Shown here piece by piece: positions 1-9,808 of a DNA stretch of 64,000 nucleotides. Position numbers and translations under genes: made by a program. How positions within the stretch are numbered: the stretch's first letter is position 1; each line of letters opens with the position of its first letter. Source of the DNA: Lachnospiraceae bacterium (GTDB lineage: Bacteria > Bacillota > Clostridia > Lachnospirales > Lachnospiraceae); NCBI GenBank assembly GCA_017635395.1, contig JAGBLN010000041.1, positions 1 to 64,000 on the forward strand. The letters are read 5' to 3'. The notes under the pieces are model-generated. The model made no database searches. It worked only from the letters and a program-made list of their open reading frames with translations, and had not been told where the DNA came from.

Positions 1-82
1 AAACGCCAAAAATCTTTTCGTTTTGGCGTTTGCTGCGCCGGATTTTGGCCGCTGAAAGCGGCAAATTTCCTTACAAAATCCG
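1..82. repeat. Intergenic hairpin cluster
   Basis: Two structured elements are visible and no gene. Bases 1-11 and 21-31 are perfect 11-base inverted repeats (AAACGCCAAAA / TTTTGGCGTTT). Bases 39-47 and 74-82 (CGGATTTTG / CAAAATCCG) enclose a second hairpin, 48-53 with 57-62 (GCCGCT / AGCGGC), giving a nested stem. The GCCGC...GCGGC core resembles small hairpins found elsewhere in this window. Function is unknown; it may be a transcript end or a dispersed intergenic repeat. Confidence 0.55.
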
Positions 83-101
83 TGCGCATCCTGCCGGAGG
101 C

Positions 102-138
102 TTATAGTAAGCGAAATTATTAATTTCGCTTACTATAA
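102..138. terminator. Perfect 18-bp palindrome after the phosphatase fusion gene
   Basis: Bases 102-119 and 121-138 are perfect reverse complements with a single-base loop at 120. The palindrome begins four bases past the stop codon of the minus-strand gene at 143. It has no clear U-run in the minus direction, so it may stabilise the 3' end or act bidirectionally and is not a textbook intrinsic terminator. Confidence 0.5.
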
Positions 139-142
139 TTTC

Positions 143-2536
143 TTAAGCCGCTTCGTCCTGTTCGTACTCCTCAACCATTTCATCATACCTGCCTATGGCA
201 TCATCAAAGCGCTGCATTACATCCTCCGCTTTGTACATCCCGTTTTCATCAGCCTCTAACCCCTGCAGTCTAAGGCTGTAGATTGCCGGAGGGTTATCAT
301 TTCCAAGAAGCGACATACTGCGGAGCTGATCCGTCTTCTGATATACCATATCCAGGCTCATCAGTTCCTCCCCTGCAGGATTTTTCCATCTGCTGATTAC
401 AAGCTTTGCGCCGATGGGTGTTTTTTTCTCTATAGTACCCGGAAGGCTGTATTCCTCCACTTCCAAAGCTGACAGTACACTAGCCAGATTGGAATCATGA
501 CCGCATAAAAAAGTAAATTTCCTGCCATTCGTATTAAATTCATTATCAATCTCTTCAAGAAGAGGATGGGCCACATTAACAGCGACTGACGGTGCAGTAA
601 AAAGCACATCCCCGTATACATCCTTTATCTCAGATATAGCCTCCCAGTCTGCTTTTGAAAGATCATTGCCGAACGCCGCCTTTTCATCATCCGGCTCTTC
701 ATAATACTGCAGAACCAGGGCATCGCTTACCTGACATGCCAGCTTTAATGAGCCGCTGACAGCAGGTTCCTTTCCCCCTTCAAATGTAAATTCTGAGTCA
801 TCCGTTAAGAAGCCCGTGAAAACACCGTTTTTGTAATCATCAGACTCTTCTGCGTCAATTACGTCCTCAAGCAATGCATAATTGTCGCTAAGATCCGCTA
901 TCACAGAATCGAATTTTTCATGGATTTCTCCCTCTGCGTCTGACATATATTCATCAGACATATATGTAAAAACCGGATTGAACACAGGATCCATCGTGTC
1001 AAACTCTGAATGGTATTCCACCTCCATGTTTGAAACCGGCAGAAGGCCTGCCGCAAAAAAACGGGCTGTTGCAATGGTCCTCTGCTTTGAATTGGCATAT
1101 ATGCGAACTTTCTCTGCCGAGGGCTGGTAGTTTTGGGAAAACAGCCCCTCTGCCTCAAGCCATTTTCTGAAATACTGCCCCATCTCATTTTCAAGGTTTC
1201 CGCCCCTTACGGACAGCTGGCTTGCCTCCGCAGACCATGCAAACCACTCATGGGGAGTTATAGTATCCAGGGCAGAGCCTTCACCTGACAGTGGGGCACG
1301 GATATTGTGCCTGCTTAGGACTACCACCTGTTCAAGGGAGCAGCCTTCCCTCGAAAGAGAGGCCCTTAAGTTTTCATCCTGTATATCTTCTGATGAATCC
1401 GCAGTATAGTCGCTAAACTGTACAACATTGTTTTCCGCAACATCATCAAGCTCCATTTCCGTGTACTGCTCATCAGCCTTGGTTATCTCATCAGGATAAA
1501 TCTTTAAAAAATCATTTTTCATTGAGATGGGCACATATCCCTGCTCAATATAGGCTGCTGATTTTTCTTCCCAGTCCTGCGTCCCCCACTCCCTCACATC
1601 ATCATCAGCCACAACCATATAAGCCGCAGAAGGATAAGGGTTTCTATCATCAAGGGCGTAGTTCATCATGCTGGTATCACTGCCACTGTTACCGAAAGCA
1701 AGCACGGGCATCTTTCCAATTTCCCTCTCTATCCAGATGGTTTTGTTGGCATTTAAATTCTTCTGTACGAATTCGCCCGTAAATACCAGTTCGTCGCCAT
1801 CAGCATATTTATAATCCATATTTGAAGGGATATCCTCATTGCCCCTTATTTTCACCTCGAATTCTGTCCCTATCACATGGCTAGGAGAAACATATTCACT
1901 GATGGGTGAGTTGGCAACTATGGCCCTTGTGGTCGTACGCTCGGTTCCGCTGACTACATATATCGTAAAGTCATTGTCGTAGAGATACTTCACTACCTCT
2001 ACCATGGGCAGGTAGAAACCGTCAATATACCGCATATTATTAAAGCTATCAGTCTCCTTCTGGCCGAATTCCACTGCATAGTCATAAAGCTCCTGTACGG
2101 TCATGCCTGCGTAGGCCTTAGCAAAATTTCTTGCCAGCTCCTCCCCTGCAGTGTATCCGGGCTCTATCTCTGCTGCCGCTGCCTTCAGTTCATCCGATAC
2201 CCTTTCCGGATGATCAACAAGGCAATAGTTTATGAACATCATTGTGTCATAATAGGTGTAATAGGTCTCACAGGTAAGAGTACCGTCCATATCAAATACC
2301 GCTATACGGTCCTCTGCAGGGATAAAGTTTTCCGTATCCTTTTCATCCGTAACTTTGGTCACATAGTTCCTGAGGCTTTCCGCGGCTACAGAATCAGCCG
2401 CCCAGTATTCTGAAAGCGGTGCCGGTTCATTTTTGCCGCATCCTGCTATTCCGGTGAATCCGGCCATCATAGCTATTACGAGAATCAATGATAATAAAAC
2501 ATTACCTTGGCTCGTCTTATTTTTTTTCTTATTCAT
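143..2536 (-). CDS. Secreted lipoprotein fusing a HAD phosphatase and a histidine acid phosphatase
   Basis: 797 residues. A lysine-rich start and hydrophobic stretch end in a lipobox with Cys33, so the protein is probably anchored outside the membrane. Residues about 75-330 are a HAD-superfamily phosphatase: FDMDGT at 81-86 (nucleophile Asp), SGTER near 196-200 and GNSGSD near 282-287. From about 400 a histidine acid phosphatase follows: RHNIRAP at 409-415 fits the RHGxRxP phosphohistidine motif and GHD near 679-681 fits the distal HD motif. Both active sites look complete. An inferred role is two-step removal of phosphate from extracellular organic phosphates; the substrate is unknown. The ribosome binding site AGAGGA precedes the ATG. 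It lies downstream of the CstA-like gene on the same strand. Confidence 0.85.
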   Translation of the reverse strand: MNKKKNKTSQGNVLLSLILVIAMMAGFTGIAGCGKNEPAPLSEYWAADSVAAESLRNYVTKVTDEKDTENFIPAEDRIAVFDMDGTLTCETYYTYYDTMMFINYCLVDHPERVSDELKAAAAEIEPGYTAGEELARNFAKAYAGMTVQELYDYAVEFGQKETDSFNNMRYIDGFYLPMVEVVKYLYDNDFTIYVVSGTERTTTRAIVANSPISEYVSPSHVIGTEFEVKIRGNEDIPSNMDYKYADGDELVFTGEFVQKNLNANKTIWIEREIGKMPVLAFGNSGSDTSMMNYALDDRNPYPSAAYMVVADDDVREWGTQDWEEKSAAYIEQGYVPISMKNDFLKIYPDEITKADEQYTEMELDDVAENNVVQFSDYTADSSEDIQDENLRASLSREGCSLEQVVVLSRHNIRAPLSGEGSALDTITPHEWFAWSAEASQLSVRGGNLENEMGQYFRKWLEAEGLFSQNYQPSAEKVRIYANSKQRTIATARFFAAGLLPVSNMEVEYHSEFDTMDPVFNPVFTYMSDEYMSDAEGEIHEKFDSVIADLSDNYALLEDVIDAEESDDYKNGVFTGFLTDDSEFTFEGGKEPAVSGSLKLACQVSDALVLQYYEEPDDEKAAFGNDLSKADWEAISEIKDVYGDVLFTAPSVAVNVAHPLLEEIDNEFNTNGRKFTFLCGHDSNLASVLSALEVEEYSLPGTIEKKTPIGAKLVISRWKNPAGEELMSLDMVYQKTDQLRSMSLLGNDNPPAIYSLRLQGLEADENGMYKAEDVMQRFDDAIGRYDEMVEEYEQDEAA

Positions 2537-2591
2537 TTTTCTGGTCCTCTTTTCTTTTATATCACCACTGATCTGACAGCTGCATAAGACC

Positions 2592-4025
2592 TTACTGTGC
2601 TTTTGGCTCTTCAGAATGGTTCAGCGTCCGTACAAGCCTCCAGCAATACAGCCCAAAGAGCACAAGGGCAAAACCTATGCCTGCAGGATATCCGACGGAA
2701 GAAGACAGTCCCAGGCCCTCATCAGCCATAAGTATATATGTCAGGCTGACAGCTGACATGAAAGATGCCGGCAGTGCAGTCATCAGGCTAAGCCACGCCT
2801 TCTTCGCATTTTTCAGCAGATATACCGTTGCAACCCAGAGTGCGATCATAGCAAGGGTCTGGTTACTCCAGGAAAAATATCTCCAGAGCACATTGAAATC
2901 AAGCTGAGTAAGAACAGCCCCCAGTCCCAGCAGCGGGATAGTGATGATGAGACGGTTGCGTATCTGTTTCTGGTCAAGCTTTGTCATTTCTGCCAGAATA
3001 AGCCTTGCTGAGCGGAAGGCCGTATCCCCGGATGTAATGGGGCACGCTATCACACCTACAATTGCCAGGATTCCGCCTACTAATCCCAGCATTCCTGTTG
3101 AAATATCATAGACAACTCCAGACTGTCCCATTTCAGCTATTGCAGTACTTAAGCCGCCTGTCGCTCCGTAAAAAGCAACTCCCCCTGATGCCCATATCAG
3201 GGCTATGACAGACTCCGTCAGCATAGCCGCATAGAAGACCTTTCGTCCCTGCTTTTCTGAAGTAATGCATTTGCTCATAAGCGGCGACTGGGTAGCATGG
3301 AAACCTGATATCGCGCCGCAGGCCACTGTCACGAACATGAACGGCCATATGGGAAGATTGTCAGGATGAAGATCCTGCAGGGTTATCTCCGGAATATGAT
3401 AGCCTCCGACAACAGTTCCACCAAGTATGCCTACTGCCATAACGATAAGGATCACGCCGAAGACAGGATATAGCCTGCCTATTATCTTGTCTATTGGAAG
3501 CAGGGTAGCCAGGATGTAGTACAAAAGTATCACTACTATCCAGAAACCTGTTCCCAGTGCTTCCGGAGTAAGCCTTGCAAGAAGAGCAGCCGGAGAATTA
3601 ACAAACACAGTTCCTGTAAGCAACAGAAGCAGTACCGAAAAGCCTCTCATGAACCACTTTGCTGCCTTCCCCAGATATATGCCGCTCAGTTCTGCAATAG
3701 ACGCTCCGTCATGCCGCTCGGATATCATTCCGCACATATAATCATGAACACCGCCCCCAAGCACGGATCCGAATATTATCCAAAGGAAAACCACCGGCCC
3801 AAAGCACGCTCCCATGATTGCACCAAAGATAGGGCCTGTGCCGGCAATATTAAGGAGCTGTACTAAAAACGCCTTCCATGTCGGCATGGGAATAAAGTCT
3901 ACCCCATCCTGTTTTGTATAAGCAGGTGTTTTTCTGTCGTCAGGAGCAAACACCTTTTCAACAAAACTGCCATAAAATATATATCCCAATATAAGTACTG
4001 CAAATGAAAGAATTAATGATATCAC
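2592..4025 (-). CDS. cstA: CstA-family carbon starvation / peptide or pyruvate transporter
   Basis: 477 residues, very hydrophobic, with many membrane segments. The N-terminal region with GTGPIFGAIMG, followed by GGGVHDYMCGMISERHDG and IAELSGIYLG, is characteristic of the CstA family, whose members import peptides or pyruvate. It is shorter than E. coli CstA (about 700 residues) and corresponds to the compact form common in anaerobes. The start is a GTG at 4025 preceded by GGGGGGAG. It follows rpe by 88 bases, a place where thiN is found in several other Firmicutes. Substrate is not decidable from sequence. Confidence 0.85.
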   Translation of the reverse strand: MISLILSFAVLILGYIFYGSFVEKVFAPDDRKTPAYTKQDGVDFIPMPTWKAFLVQLLNIAGTGPIFGAIMGACFGPVVFLWIIFGSVLGGGVHDYMCGMISERHDGASIAELSGIYLGKAAKWFMRGFSVLLLLLTGTVFVNSPAALLARLTPEALGTGFWIVVILLYYILATLLPIDKIIGRLYPVFGVILIVMAVGILGGTVVGGYHIPEITLQDLHPDNLPIWPFMFVTVACGAISGFHATQSPLMSKCITSEKQGRKVFYAAMLTESVIALIWASGGVAFYGATGGLSTAIAEMGQSGVVYDISTGMLGLVGGILAIVGVIACPITSGDTAFRSARLILAEMTKLDQKQIRNRLIITIPLLGLGAVLTQLDFNVLWRYFSWSNQTLAMIALWVATVYLLKNAKKAWLSLMTALPASFMSAVSLTYILMADEGLGLSSSVGYPAGIGFALVLFGLYCWRLVRTLNHSEEPKAQ

Positions 4026-4113
4026 TTTTTACTCCCCCCATTCCGGCAAGGCATCATCCCTGCCTCGTACAAAAGAGTTGTCGAATGTGATCAATAGGAT
4101 CTGATAATAGATA

Positions 4114-4764
4114 TTATTTCATGAGTTCAAGGAAAGCCTTTGTATTGCCTTCTATATCGCCTGCAAACACCGCTGATCCTGCAACAAGGACATTTGCTCC
4201 GGCCTCAATTATGCTGGCAGCATTTCCAAGCTTTACGCCGCCGTCTACAGCAATATTAAATTCCAGGCCATCCTCTTTTTCATACTGGCGAAGAACCGGC
4301 AGCTTATCCACACATTCAGGTATAAGGCTCTGTTCACCAAAGCCCGGCTTAACGGTCATCACTATCACATGGTCAGCATAGGGAAGCATATCCCTTATCA
4401 TGGCAGGATTAGTCTCAGGGCTTATGGCAATGCCTGATTTTTTTCCGCACTCCCTTATCTGAAGAAGAGCCCCAATAGGGTCTTCTGTTGCTTCATAGTG
4501 TATGGTTATCTGATCAGCGCCGGCTTTAGCAAATGTTTCAATGTATCTTTCCGGTCCCTCTATCATAAGATGCGCATCAATGAAAAGCCTCGTTTTAGGC
4601 CGCACGCTTTCCAATACGGGGATACCGAATGATATCGAAGGCACAAAGAGTCCATCCATAACATCAAAATGCAGCCAGTCAGCTCCCGCCGACTCCACTC
4701 TGCTTATATCATCTCCCAGCCTGGTAAAATCCGCTGCTAATATTGAAGGTGCAAAATGAACCAT
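4114..4764 (-). CDS. rpe: Ribulose-phosphate 3-epimerase
   Basis: 216 residues from the ATG at 4764, chosen because AGAGGAA sits seven bases upstream; a GTG at 4779 would put that site inside the gene. The protein interconverts ribulose 5-phosphate and xylulose 5-phosphate in the pentose phosphate pathway. Typical TIM-barrel epimerase motifs are present: FAPSILAADF at the start, HFDVMDG, HLMIEGPERYI, VMTVKPGFGEQ and AVDGGV. It is the last member of the kinase-phosphatase-rsgA cluster, 24 bases after rsgA, as in Bacillus subtilis. Confidence 0.95.
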   Translation of the reverse strand: MVHFAPSILAADFTRLGDDISRVESAGADWLHFDVMDGLFVPSISFGIPVLESVRPKTRLFIDAHLMIEGPERYIETFAKAGADQITIHYEATEDPIGALLQIRECGKKSGIAISPETNPAMIRDMLPYADHVIVMTVKPGFGEQSLIPECVDKLPVLRQYEKEDGLEFNIAVDGGVKLGNAASIIEAGANVLVAGSAVFAGDIEGNTKAFLELMK

Positions 4765-4788
4765 GATATTTCCTCTCACACAGGTTTC

Positions 4789-5712
4789 TTATCTGTACTT
4801 TTTTCTTTCACTCAGTTCTTTATACAGGCAAGTGTAATTCATGTACCGAATCTTGTTTACACTGCCATCCTCCACTGCTGCCTTTACTGCACAATCCGGC
4901 TCATGGGTATGGGAACATTCATTAAACCGGCACTTCCCCTCATAGGGGAAGAATTCCGGATAATACGCCTTCAATACACTCCCACTCATATCCGGAACAT
5001 TAAACGAAGTAAATCCCGGCGTATCCATGATATATGACTCTTCGGCCATACCACTATCTGACAGGCCGCTTATCATAAAAAGTTCAGAATGCCTGGTGGT
5101 ATGTTTCCCGCGTTTAGATTTCTTTCCTATCTCGCCGGTTTCCATCGCCGCGTCAGGACAGAGGGCATTCAGTATCGTGGATTTCCCCACGCCGCTAGGC
5201 CCCGCAAGTATGCTTATTTTTCCTGCAAGATCAGCAACTATGTGCCTTAGGTCTTCCTCATTCTTTGCGGATACCGCCAGACACTTAACCCCTGATGCCG
5301 CGTAGGCTTCAAGCATCATTTTCACAGTATCTTCATCCGCAAGATCCTTTTTGTTAAAAAGCAAGATCACCGGAATGTCCTGCATCATCATCTGGATAAT
5401 AAAACTATCCGTAAGAGTCAGATTTGGTTCCGGCGACCTGATGGCAAACACTATTATAGCCTGATCTACATTTGAAGCCTCCGGGCGAATAAGCTCGTTT
5501 TCCCTGGGAAAAATCTCCTCTATGCTGCCTATTAGGCCGTCTTCTCCCGTAACTCTTTCTATCCTAACCCTGTCGCCGACAAGAGGACGCTTTTTATCTT
5601 TCCTGAAAATCCCTCTGGCATGGCATTCGTAAATCATTCCGGCATCTTCATTGTCCCGGTTCACTCGGACATAATAGAACCCGCCGATACCTTTGACTAT
5701 CCTTCCCGTCAT
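4789..5712 (-). CDS. rsgA: Ribosome small-subunit GTPase RsgA
   Basis: 307 residues. RsgA is a circularly permuted GTPase that checks late 30S maturation. An N-terminal OB-fold precedes the G domain, in which the order of motifs is permuted: NKKD (G4) comes first, then GPSGVGKST (G1) and DTPGF (G3). The C-terminal zinc-binding region has CRFNECSHTHEPDCAVK. It begins two bases after the stop of the PASTA kinase gene, so the two are probably translated together; the linkage to the PrkC/PrpC pair is conserved across Firmicutes. Confidence 0.95.
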   Translation of the reverse strand: MTGRIVKGIGGFYYVRVNRDNEDAGMIYECHARGIFRKDKKRPLVGDRVRIERVTGEDGLIGSIEEIFPRENELIRPEASNVDQAIIVFAIRSPEPNLTLTDSFIIQMMMQDIPVILLFNKKDLADEDTVKMMLEAYAASGVKCLAVSAKNEEDLRHIVADLAGKISILAGPSGVGKSTILNALCPDAAMETGEIGKKSKRGKHTTRHSELFMISGLSDSGMAEESYIMDTPGFTSFNVPDMSGSVLKAYYPEFFPYEGKCRFNECSHTHEPDCAVKAAVEDGSVNKIRYMNYTCLYKELSERKKYR

Positions 5713-5714
5713 AT

Positions 5715-7970
5715 TTACTGAACCTTAGTAAATGTAACGGTCTGGGGATCAGATGTCTTCTGCGAAGTCACAGTCTGCTGAGTGACATTACCATCAGCAT
5801 CTGTTACCGACTCAGTAGTGCTTACGGTATAGGTAATATAAAGCGTTCCGTAAGGTATGCTGTCTATGCCGCTTATATTGATCTGCTGCGGGAAAGATTC
5901 TGCAGTAACAGACCACAGTGCAGTGGAAGTATCCGTTGCAAATAAAGTAAGCGTAGCCGGAGTGCCGGACACATAATCCGCAGGTGCCTGAACAGTATAT
6001 GAACAATTATAAACTGCAGGCTCAGGCCCCTTGCTGACCTTATATACTACCTTGGTTCCGCTGCCAACCGTTATTCCTGGGGAATAATTCTGGTAGCAAA
6101 CCTGACCTTCTGTGTAATCATCACTGAATACCTGCTCTGCAGGTGTATTATAATCAAGTCCAAGCTCAACCATAGTAGCGATGGCAGTTTCTTCTTCCAT
6201 GCCACGCAAATCTGGCATGGAAACATCTTGAGTCTCAGTACCAAGGCTTACTGTAAGAACTATCTCAGTCCCCCTGCGAAGACGACTTCCCTCCTTGGGA
6301 TCCTGGGAAATAACCTCGCCCTTCGGAACCTCTGTTGAGTTTTCCTTAATAATCCTTACACCAAAACCTTCATTTTCAAGCAGAACTGTCGCCTCAGCCT
6401 GTGGCTTACCGCATACATTTGGAAGCACAACTCCGTCCGTGCCTGATGAAACCGTTATGGTAACTGCATCACCACTGTTTAAGTTAGTTCCAGCGGCCAC
6501 CGATGTCTGGAATACCGTTCCTTCAGCCTCGGAAGAATTCTGATAATCGGTAGTAACCTTTATATTAAGTGCCTCAAGAGTTTCTCTGGCCTTAGCTTCA
6601 CTCATGCCGATTACATCAGGCATGGAAATCTGTGTGGTTGACGAATTCTGTGATTCAATGCCTATTATATTTCCCGGATCATTATCCCTTGCGCCAAACA
6701 GTCCTATGGCACTTCCCACAATATAAATGAATATGACACCGACTATAATGGCTGCAATAACAACTACAACAGTTGTAAGCATCTCCAGCCCGCTCTGGCC
6801 TTCCTGTTTCTTTGATTTCTTTGATGAAGACTTGGTACTCTTCTTAGAAGAAAAACTGCTCTTAGTATTTTTAGAACCAGTTTTTGTTTTTGTATTTTTG
6901 GATGTTCCCTTCTTTTCAGATTTACGGCTCTGTTCTTTTTTATGACCTGTATTCTTGTAAGAATTATCCTCTTCATATGCTTCAGAATCGTAACGCTCAT
7001 CATATCTTCTGTCGTAATCAGCATCAGCACGCTGATCATGCTCATATTCCTCGTGTCTGGCATTCTGTTTAATCCTGCGTTTATCTTCAGAAGTAAAATC
7101 CCTGGTAACGCCAACCATATCCATGGTATCCATCTTTACAAAGTTCTCATCCGGGCTGATAAGAGATTTCTTGAGATCCTCAATAAGCTCAGGTGCTGAC
7201 TGATAACGTCTGTCCGGACTCTTTTGAGTACACTTAAGAACTATCTGTTCCACGGAAACAGGTATTTCCGGCACATAATCCCTGGGTGAAGGCATCTCCT
7301 CCTGAATATGCTGTATAGCTACAGCTACCGTGGTCTCGCCGTTATAAGGAACCCTGCCGGTAAGCATTTCAAAAAGGGTGATACCAAGAGAATAAATATC
7401 GCTCTTTTCATCGGAAAAACCGCCGCGTACCTGTTCGGGAGAAGTGTAATGCACGCTGCCCATGACATTGGAAGTTATGGTATTGCTGGTGGCCGCCTTG
7501 GCTATACCAAAGTCCGTCACCTTTACCTTGCCTTCCTTGCTTATGATTATATTCTGGGGCTTGATATCTCTGTGTATGATATGGTTGTTGTGAGCCGCTT
7601 CTATTCCACGGCCCACCTGTATGGCAATGCTGACAGCTTCCTTAACGGAAAGCCTTGCCTTCTTTTCTATATACTTCTTTAATGTAATGCCTTCCACCAG
7701 CTCCATTACAATATAACTGAAGCCGCTTTCCTCGCCTACATCATAGACATTGACAATATTAGGATGCATAAGGCCGGCAGCAGCCTGAGCCTCCATGCGG
7801 AATTTCGAACGGAACTCCGTATTTTCGGCAAACTCCTGCTTAAGTACCTTTATCGCTACAAAGCGATTAAGCTTGTGATCCTTGGCACGGTAAACATCGC
7901 TCATTCCGCCTGCGCCTACCTTATCAAGGACCTCATAACGATCCGATACCATCATTCCTATCTTTACCAT
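5715..7970 (-). CDS. prkC: PASTA-domain serine/threonine protein kinase
   Basis: 751 residues. The N-terminal 270 residues are a Hanks-type kinase with GAGGMSDVY glycine loop, catalytic HRDIKPQN, DFG followed by IAKA, and SPEQVRGG. A long, charged, low-complexity linker rich in Lys and Ser follows, then one membrane segment (about residues 395-425). The extracellular part holds three PASTA repeats, opening with MPDVIGMSE, LPNVCGKPQ and MPDLRGMEE, and a further beta-rich tail. The family senses muropeptides or lipid II and phosphorylates cell-wall and translation proteins. The gene starts three bases after its cognate PP2C phosphatase. Confidence 0.95.
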   Translation of the reverse strand: MVKIGMMVSDRYEVLDKVGAGGMSDVYRAKDHKLNRFVAIKVLKQEFAENTEFRSKFRMEAQAAAGLMHPNIVNVYDVGEESGFSYIVMELVEGITLKKYIEKKARLSVKEAVSIAIQVGRGIEAAHNNHIIHRDIKPQNIIISKEGKVKVTDFGIAKAATSNTITSNVMGSVHYTSPEQVRGGFSDEKSDIYSLGITLFEMLTGRVPYNGETTVAVAIQHIQEEMPSPRDYVPEIPVSVEQIVLKCTQKSPDRRYQSAPELIEDLKKSLISPDENFVKMDTMDMVGVTRDFTSEDKRRIKQNARHEEYEHDQRADADYDRRYDERYDSEAYEEDNSYKNTGHKKEQSRKSEKKGTSKNTKTKTGSKNTKSSFSSKKSTKSSSKKSKKQEGQSGLEMLTTVVVVIAAIIVGVIFIYIVGSAIGLFGARDNDPGNIIGIESQNSSTTQISMPDVIGMSEAKARETLEALNIKVTTDYQNSSEAEGTVFQTSVAAGTNLNSGDAVTITVSSGTDGVVLPNVCGKPQAEATVLLENEGFGVRIIKENSTEVPKGEVISQDPKEGSRLRRGTEIVLTVSLGTETQDVSMPDLRGMEEETAIATMVELGLDYNTPAEQVFSDDYTEGQVCYQNYSPGITVGSGTKVVYKVSKGPEPAVYNCSYTVQAPADYVSGTPATLTLFATDTSTALWSVTAESFPQQINISGIDSIPYGTLYITYTVSTTESVTDADGNVTQQTVTSQKTSDPQTVTFTKVQ

Positions 7971-7973
7971 AAC

Positions 7974-8717
7974 TTATTTTTCAACCTCTATCTGCACCAG
8001 GATAACTGCTATATTGTCGCGTCCGCCGTTCATATTCGCTGCCGCAACAAGTCTTCGTGCTTTTTCTTCAATAGTCCCCTGCCCTGACACTATACCTTCC
8101 ATTTCAGTATCCTCAAGCATGTTGGACAACCCGTCCGAGCACATAAGTATCGTATCCCCCGCATGTATGTCTTCGACTTCGAAAAAGTCTGCATCCACGC
8201 TGTCCATAACGCCCACAGCTCTTGTGATTATATTCTTGTCAGGATGGAGCCTTGCATTTCTCCGCTCAAGCTCTCCCATGCGAACCATTTCTTCCACATA
8301 GGAATGATCCGTAGTGATCTGCTTGATGCCTCCGCTCCCTATGACATAAAGCCTGCTGTCGCCTATATTTGCAACGGTAAGCCCTTCATCATCCAGACAG
8401 CATAAAACAAGCGTCGTCCCCATTCCTGAAAATTCATCATCTGAGAGCGACTTCTGTCTTACCCTTTTATTTGCCTCACTGATAGCCCTTGTAAGCACCT
8501 TTATCATAGGTGCAGAGCCCCCTAAGTTCACAGAATTGACCACAGTCTCCACTGCACACTTTGAAGCAAATTCTCCGGCCTTGTGACCACCCATTCCGTC
8601 TGCCACGATAAAAAGATTCGGCAACGGTCCTATAGGAACCTCTGACGAAAATACATAGTCCTGATTCTGATTTCGCTGTCTTCCGACATCCGTAACTGCG
8701 TACGAAGTTAATTTCAT
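7974..8717 (-). CDS. prpC: PP2C-family protein serine/threonine phosphatase
   Basis: 247 residues from the ATG at 8717 (MKLTSYAVTDVG), which matches the usual family start; an in-frame TTG at 8753 is less likely. The metal-dependent phosphatase motifs are present: DVGRQRNQNQD, VADGMGGHKAGE, GTTL, NIGDSRLY, SDGLSNM and GGRDNIAV. It reverses phosphorylation by the adjacent PASTA kinase. It lies 59 bases after rlmN and three bases before the kinase gene, part of a single probable operon. Confidence 0.95.
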   Translation of the reverse strand: MKLTSYAVTDVGRQRNQNQDYVFSSEVPIGPLPNLFIVADGMGGHKAGEFASKCAVETVVNSVNLGGSAPMIKVLTRAISEANKRVRQKSLSDDEFSGMGTTLVLCCLDDEGLTVANIGDSRLYVIGSGGIKQITTDHSYVEEMVRMGELERRNARLHPDKNIITRAVGVMDSVDADFFEVEDIHAGDTILMCSDGLSNMLEDTEMEGIVSGQGTIEEKARRLVAAANMNGGRDNIAVILVQIEVEK

Positions 8718-8776
8718 GATACTGCGGTTACTCCTCAACAGGGCATGGTTCAAGCCTCGACATTTCTATCTGCATT

Positions 8777-9808
8777 TCAGTCTGCATTTCTTTTTCGCCG
8801 CAACTGACCACAGGCACCGTCGATATCCCTGCCCATTTCCCTTCTAATAGTAGCATTTATTCCTTTTTTTTCAAGCATATTTTGAAATTTTAGAACATGT
8901 GTTCTGTCAGGAGCCGACAATCCACGCTCCGTAACAGGGTTTACAGGAATTAGATTTACATGGCATTTATGGGAAAAAGCAAGAGTCGCTAAAGCCTTTG
9001 CATCCTCCTCTGTGTCATTTACTCCCGCAATAAGCGCATACTCAAAACTCACCCTGCGTCCGGTTGTTTCAAAGAAAACATCCACCGCCTCCATAAGTTC
9101 TTCTATTGAATACTTATTTGCAACAGGCATTATCTCTTTTCTTTTTTCATCCGTGATAGCATGCAGGGATATGGCAAGCGTCACCTGCAGCTTTTCCTCC
9201 GCAAATCTTTTTATCTCCGGCACCAGGCCGCAGCTGGAAACAGTTATGTTCCTGCCGCTTGTATTCAGCCCTCTCTCGTCAGTGATCATGCGGATAAACT
9301 TTACTACCTCATCATAGTTATCCATAGGCTCGCCTATGCCCATTATGACTATGTTATCTACCCTGCTGCCGGTATCCCTTTCGATCGAATATATCTGCTC
9401 CAGCATTTCGGAAGCATATAAGCCCCGCACCAGCCCCCCTAGCGTAGATGCACAGAATTTACATCCCATGCGGCATCCCACCTGAGAAGAAATGCACACG
9501 CTCACGCCGTGCTTATACACCATGCGGACAGACTCCACGCAGTTGCCGTCCGGCAGCCTGAACAGATACTTGGATGTGTCATCCAGTTTTGAAACCTGCT
9601 TTTCTTCCTGTTCCAGAACGGTAAAGAAATACTCCTCTTTAAGCCTCTCACGGAGATTTAAAGATATGTTCGTCATGTCATCAACTGAATACACAAGGTT
9701 TTTGTGCATCCACGAAAAAATCTGCGTGGCACGGAAGGGCTTCTCGCCCATCTGCGCCAGCTCGGATTTCAGCTCTTCAAACGTTAATTCTTTTAGGTCT
9801 TTTTTCAT
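8777..9808 (-). CDS. rlmN: Dual-specificity 23S rRNA / tRNA adenine-C2 methyltransferase RlmN
   Basis: 343 residues. This radical-SAM enzyme makes m2A2503 in 23S rRNA and m2A37 in some tRNAs. The CxxxCxxC cluster ligand motif lies in GCRMGCKFCAS, followed by GIGEPMDNYD. The second catalytic cysteine is in DGACGQL near the C-terminus. The length is normal. Its start overlaps the stop of rsmB by four bases, indicating coupled translation. Confidence 0.96.
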   Translation of the reverse strand: MKKDLKELTFEELKSELAQMGEKPFRATQIFSWMHKNLVYSVDDMTNISLNLRERLKEEYFFTVLEQEEKQVSKLDDTSKYLFRLPDGNCVESVRMVYKHGVSVCISSQVGCRMGCKFCASTLGGLVRGLYASEMLEQIYSIERDTGSRVDNIVIMGIGEPMDNYDEVVKFIRMITDERGLNTSGRNITVSSCGLVPEIKRFAEEKLQVTLAISLHAITDEKRKEIMPVANKYSIEELMEAVDVFFETTGRRVSFEYALIAGVNDTEEDAKALATLAFSHKCHVNLIPVNPVTERGLSAPDRTHVLKFQNMLEKKGINATIRREMGRDIDGACGQLRRKRNAD

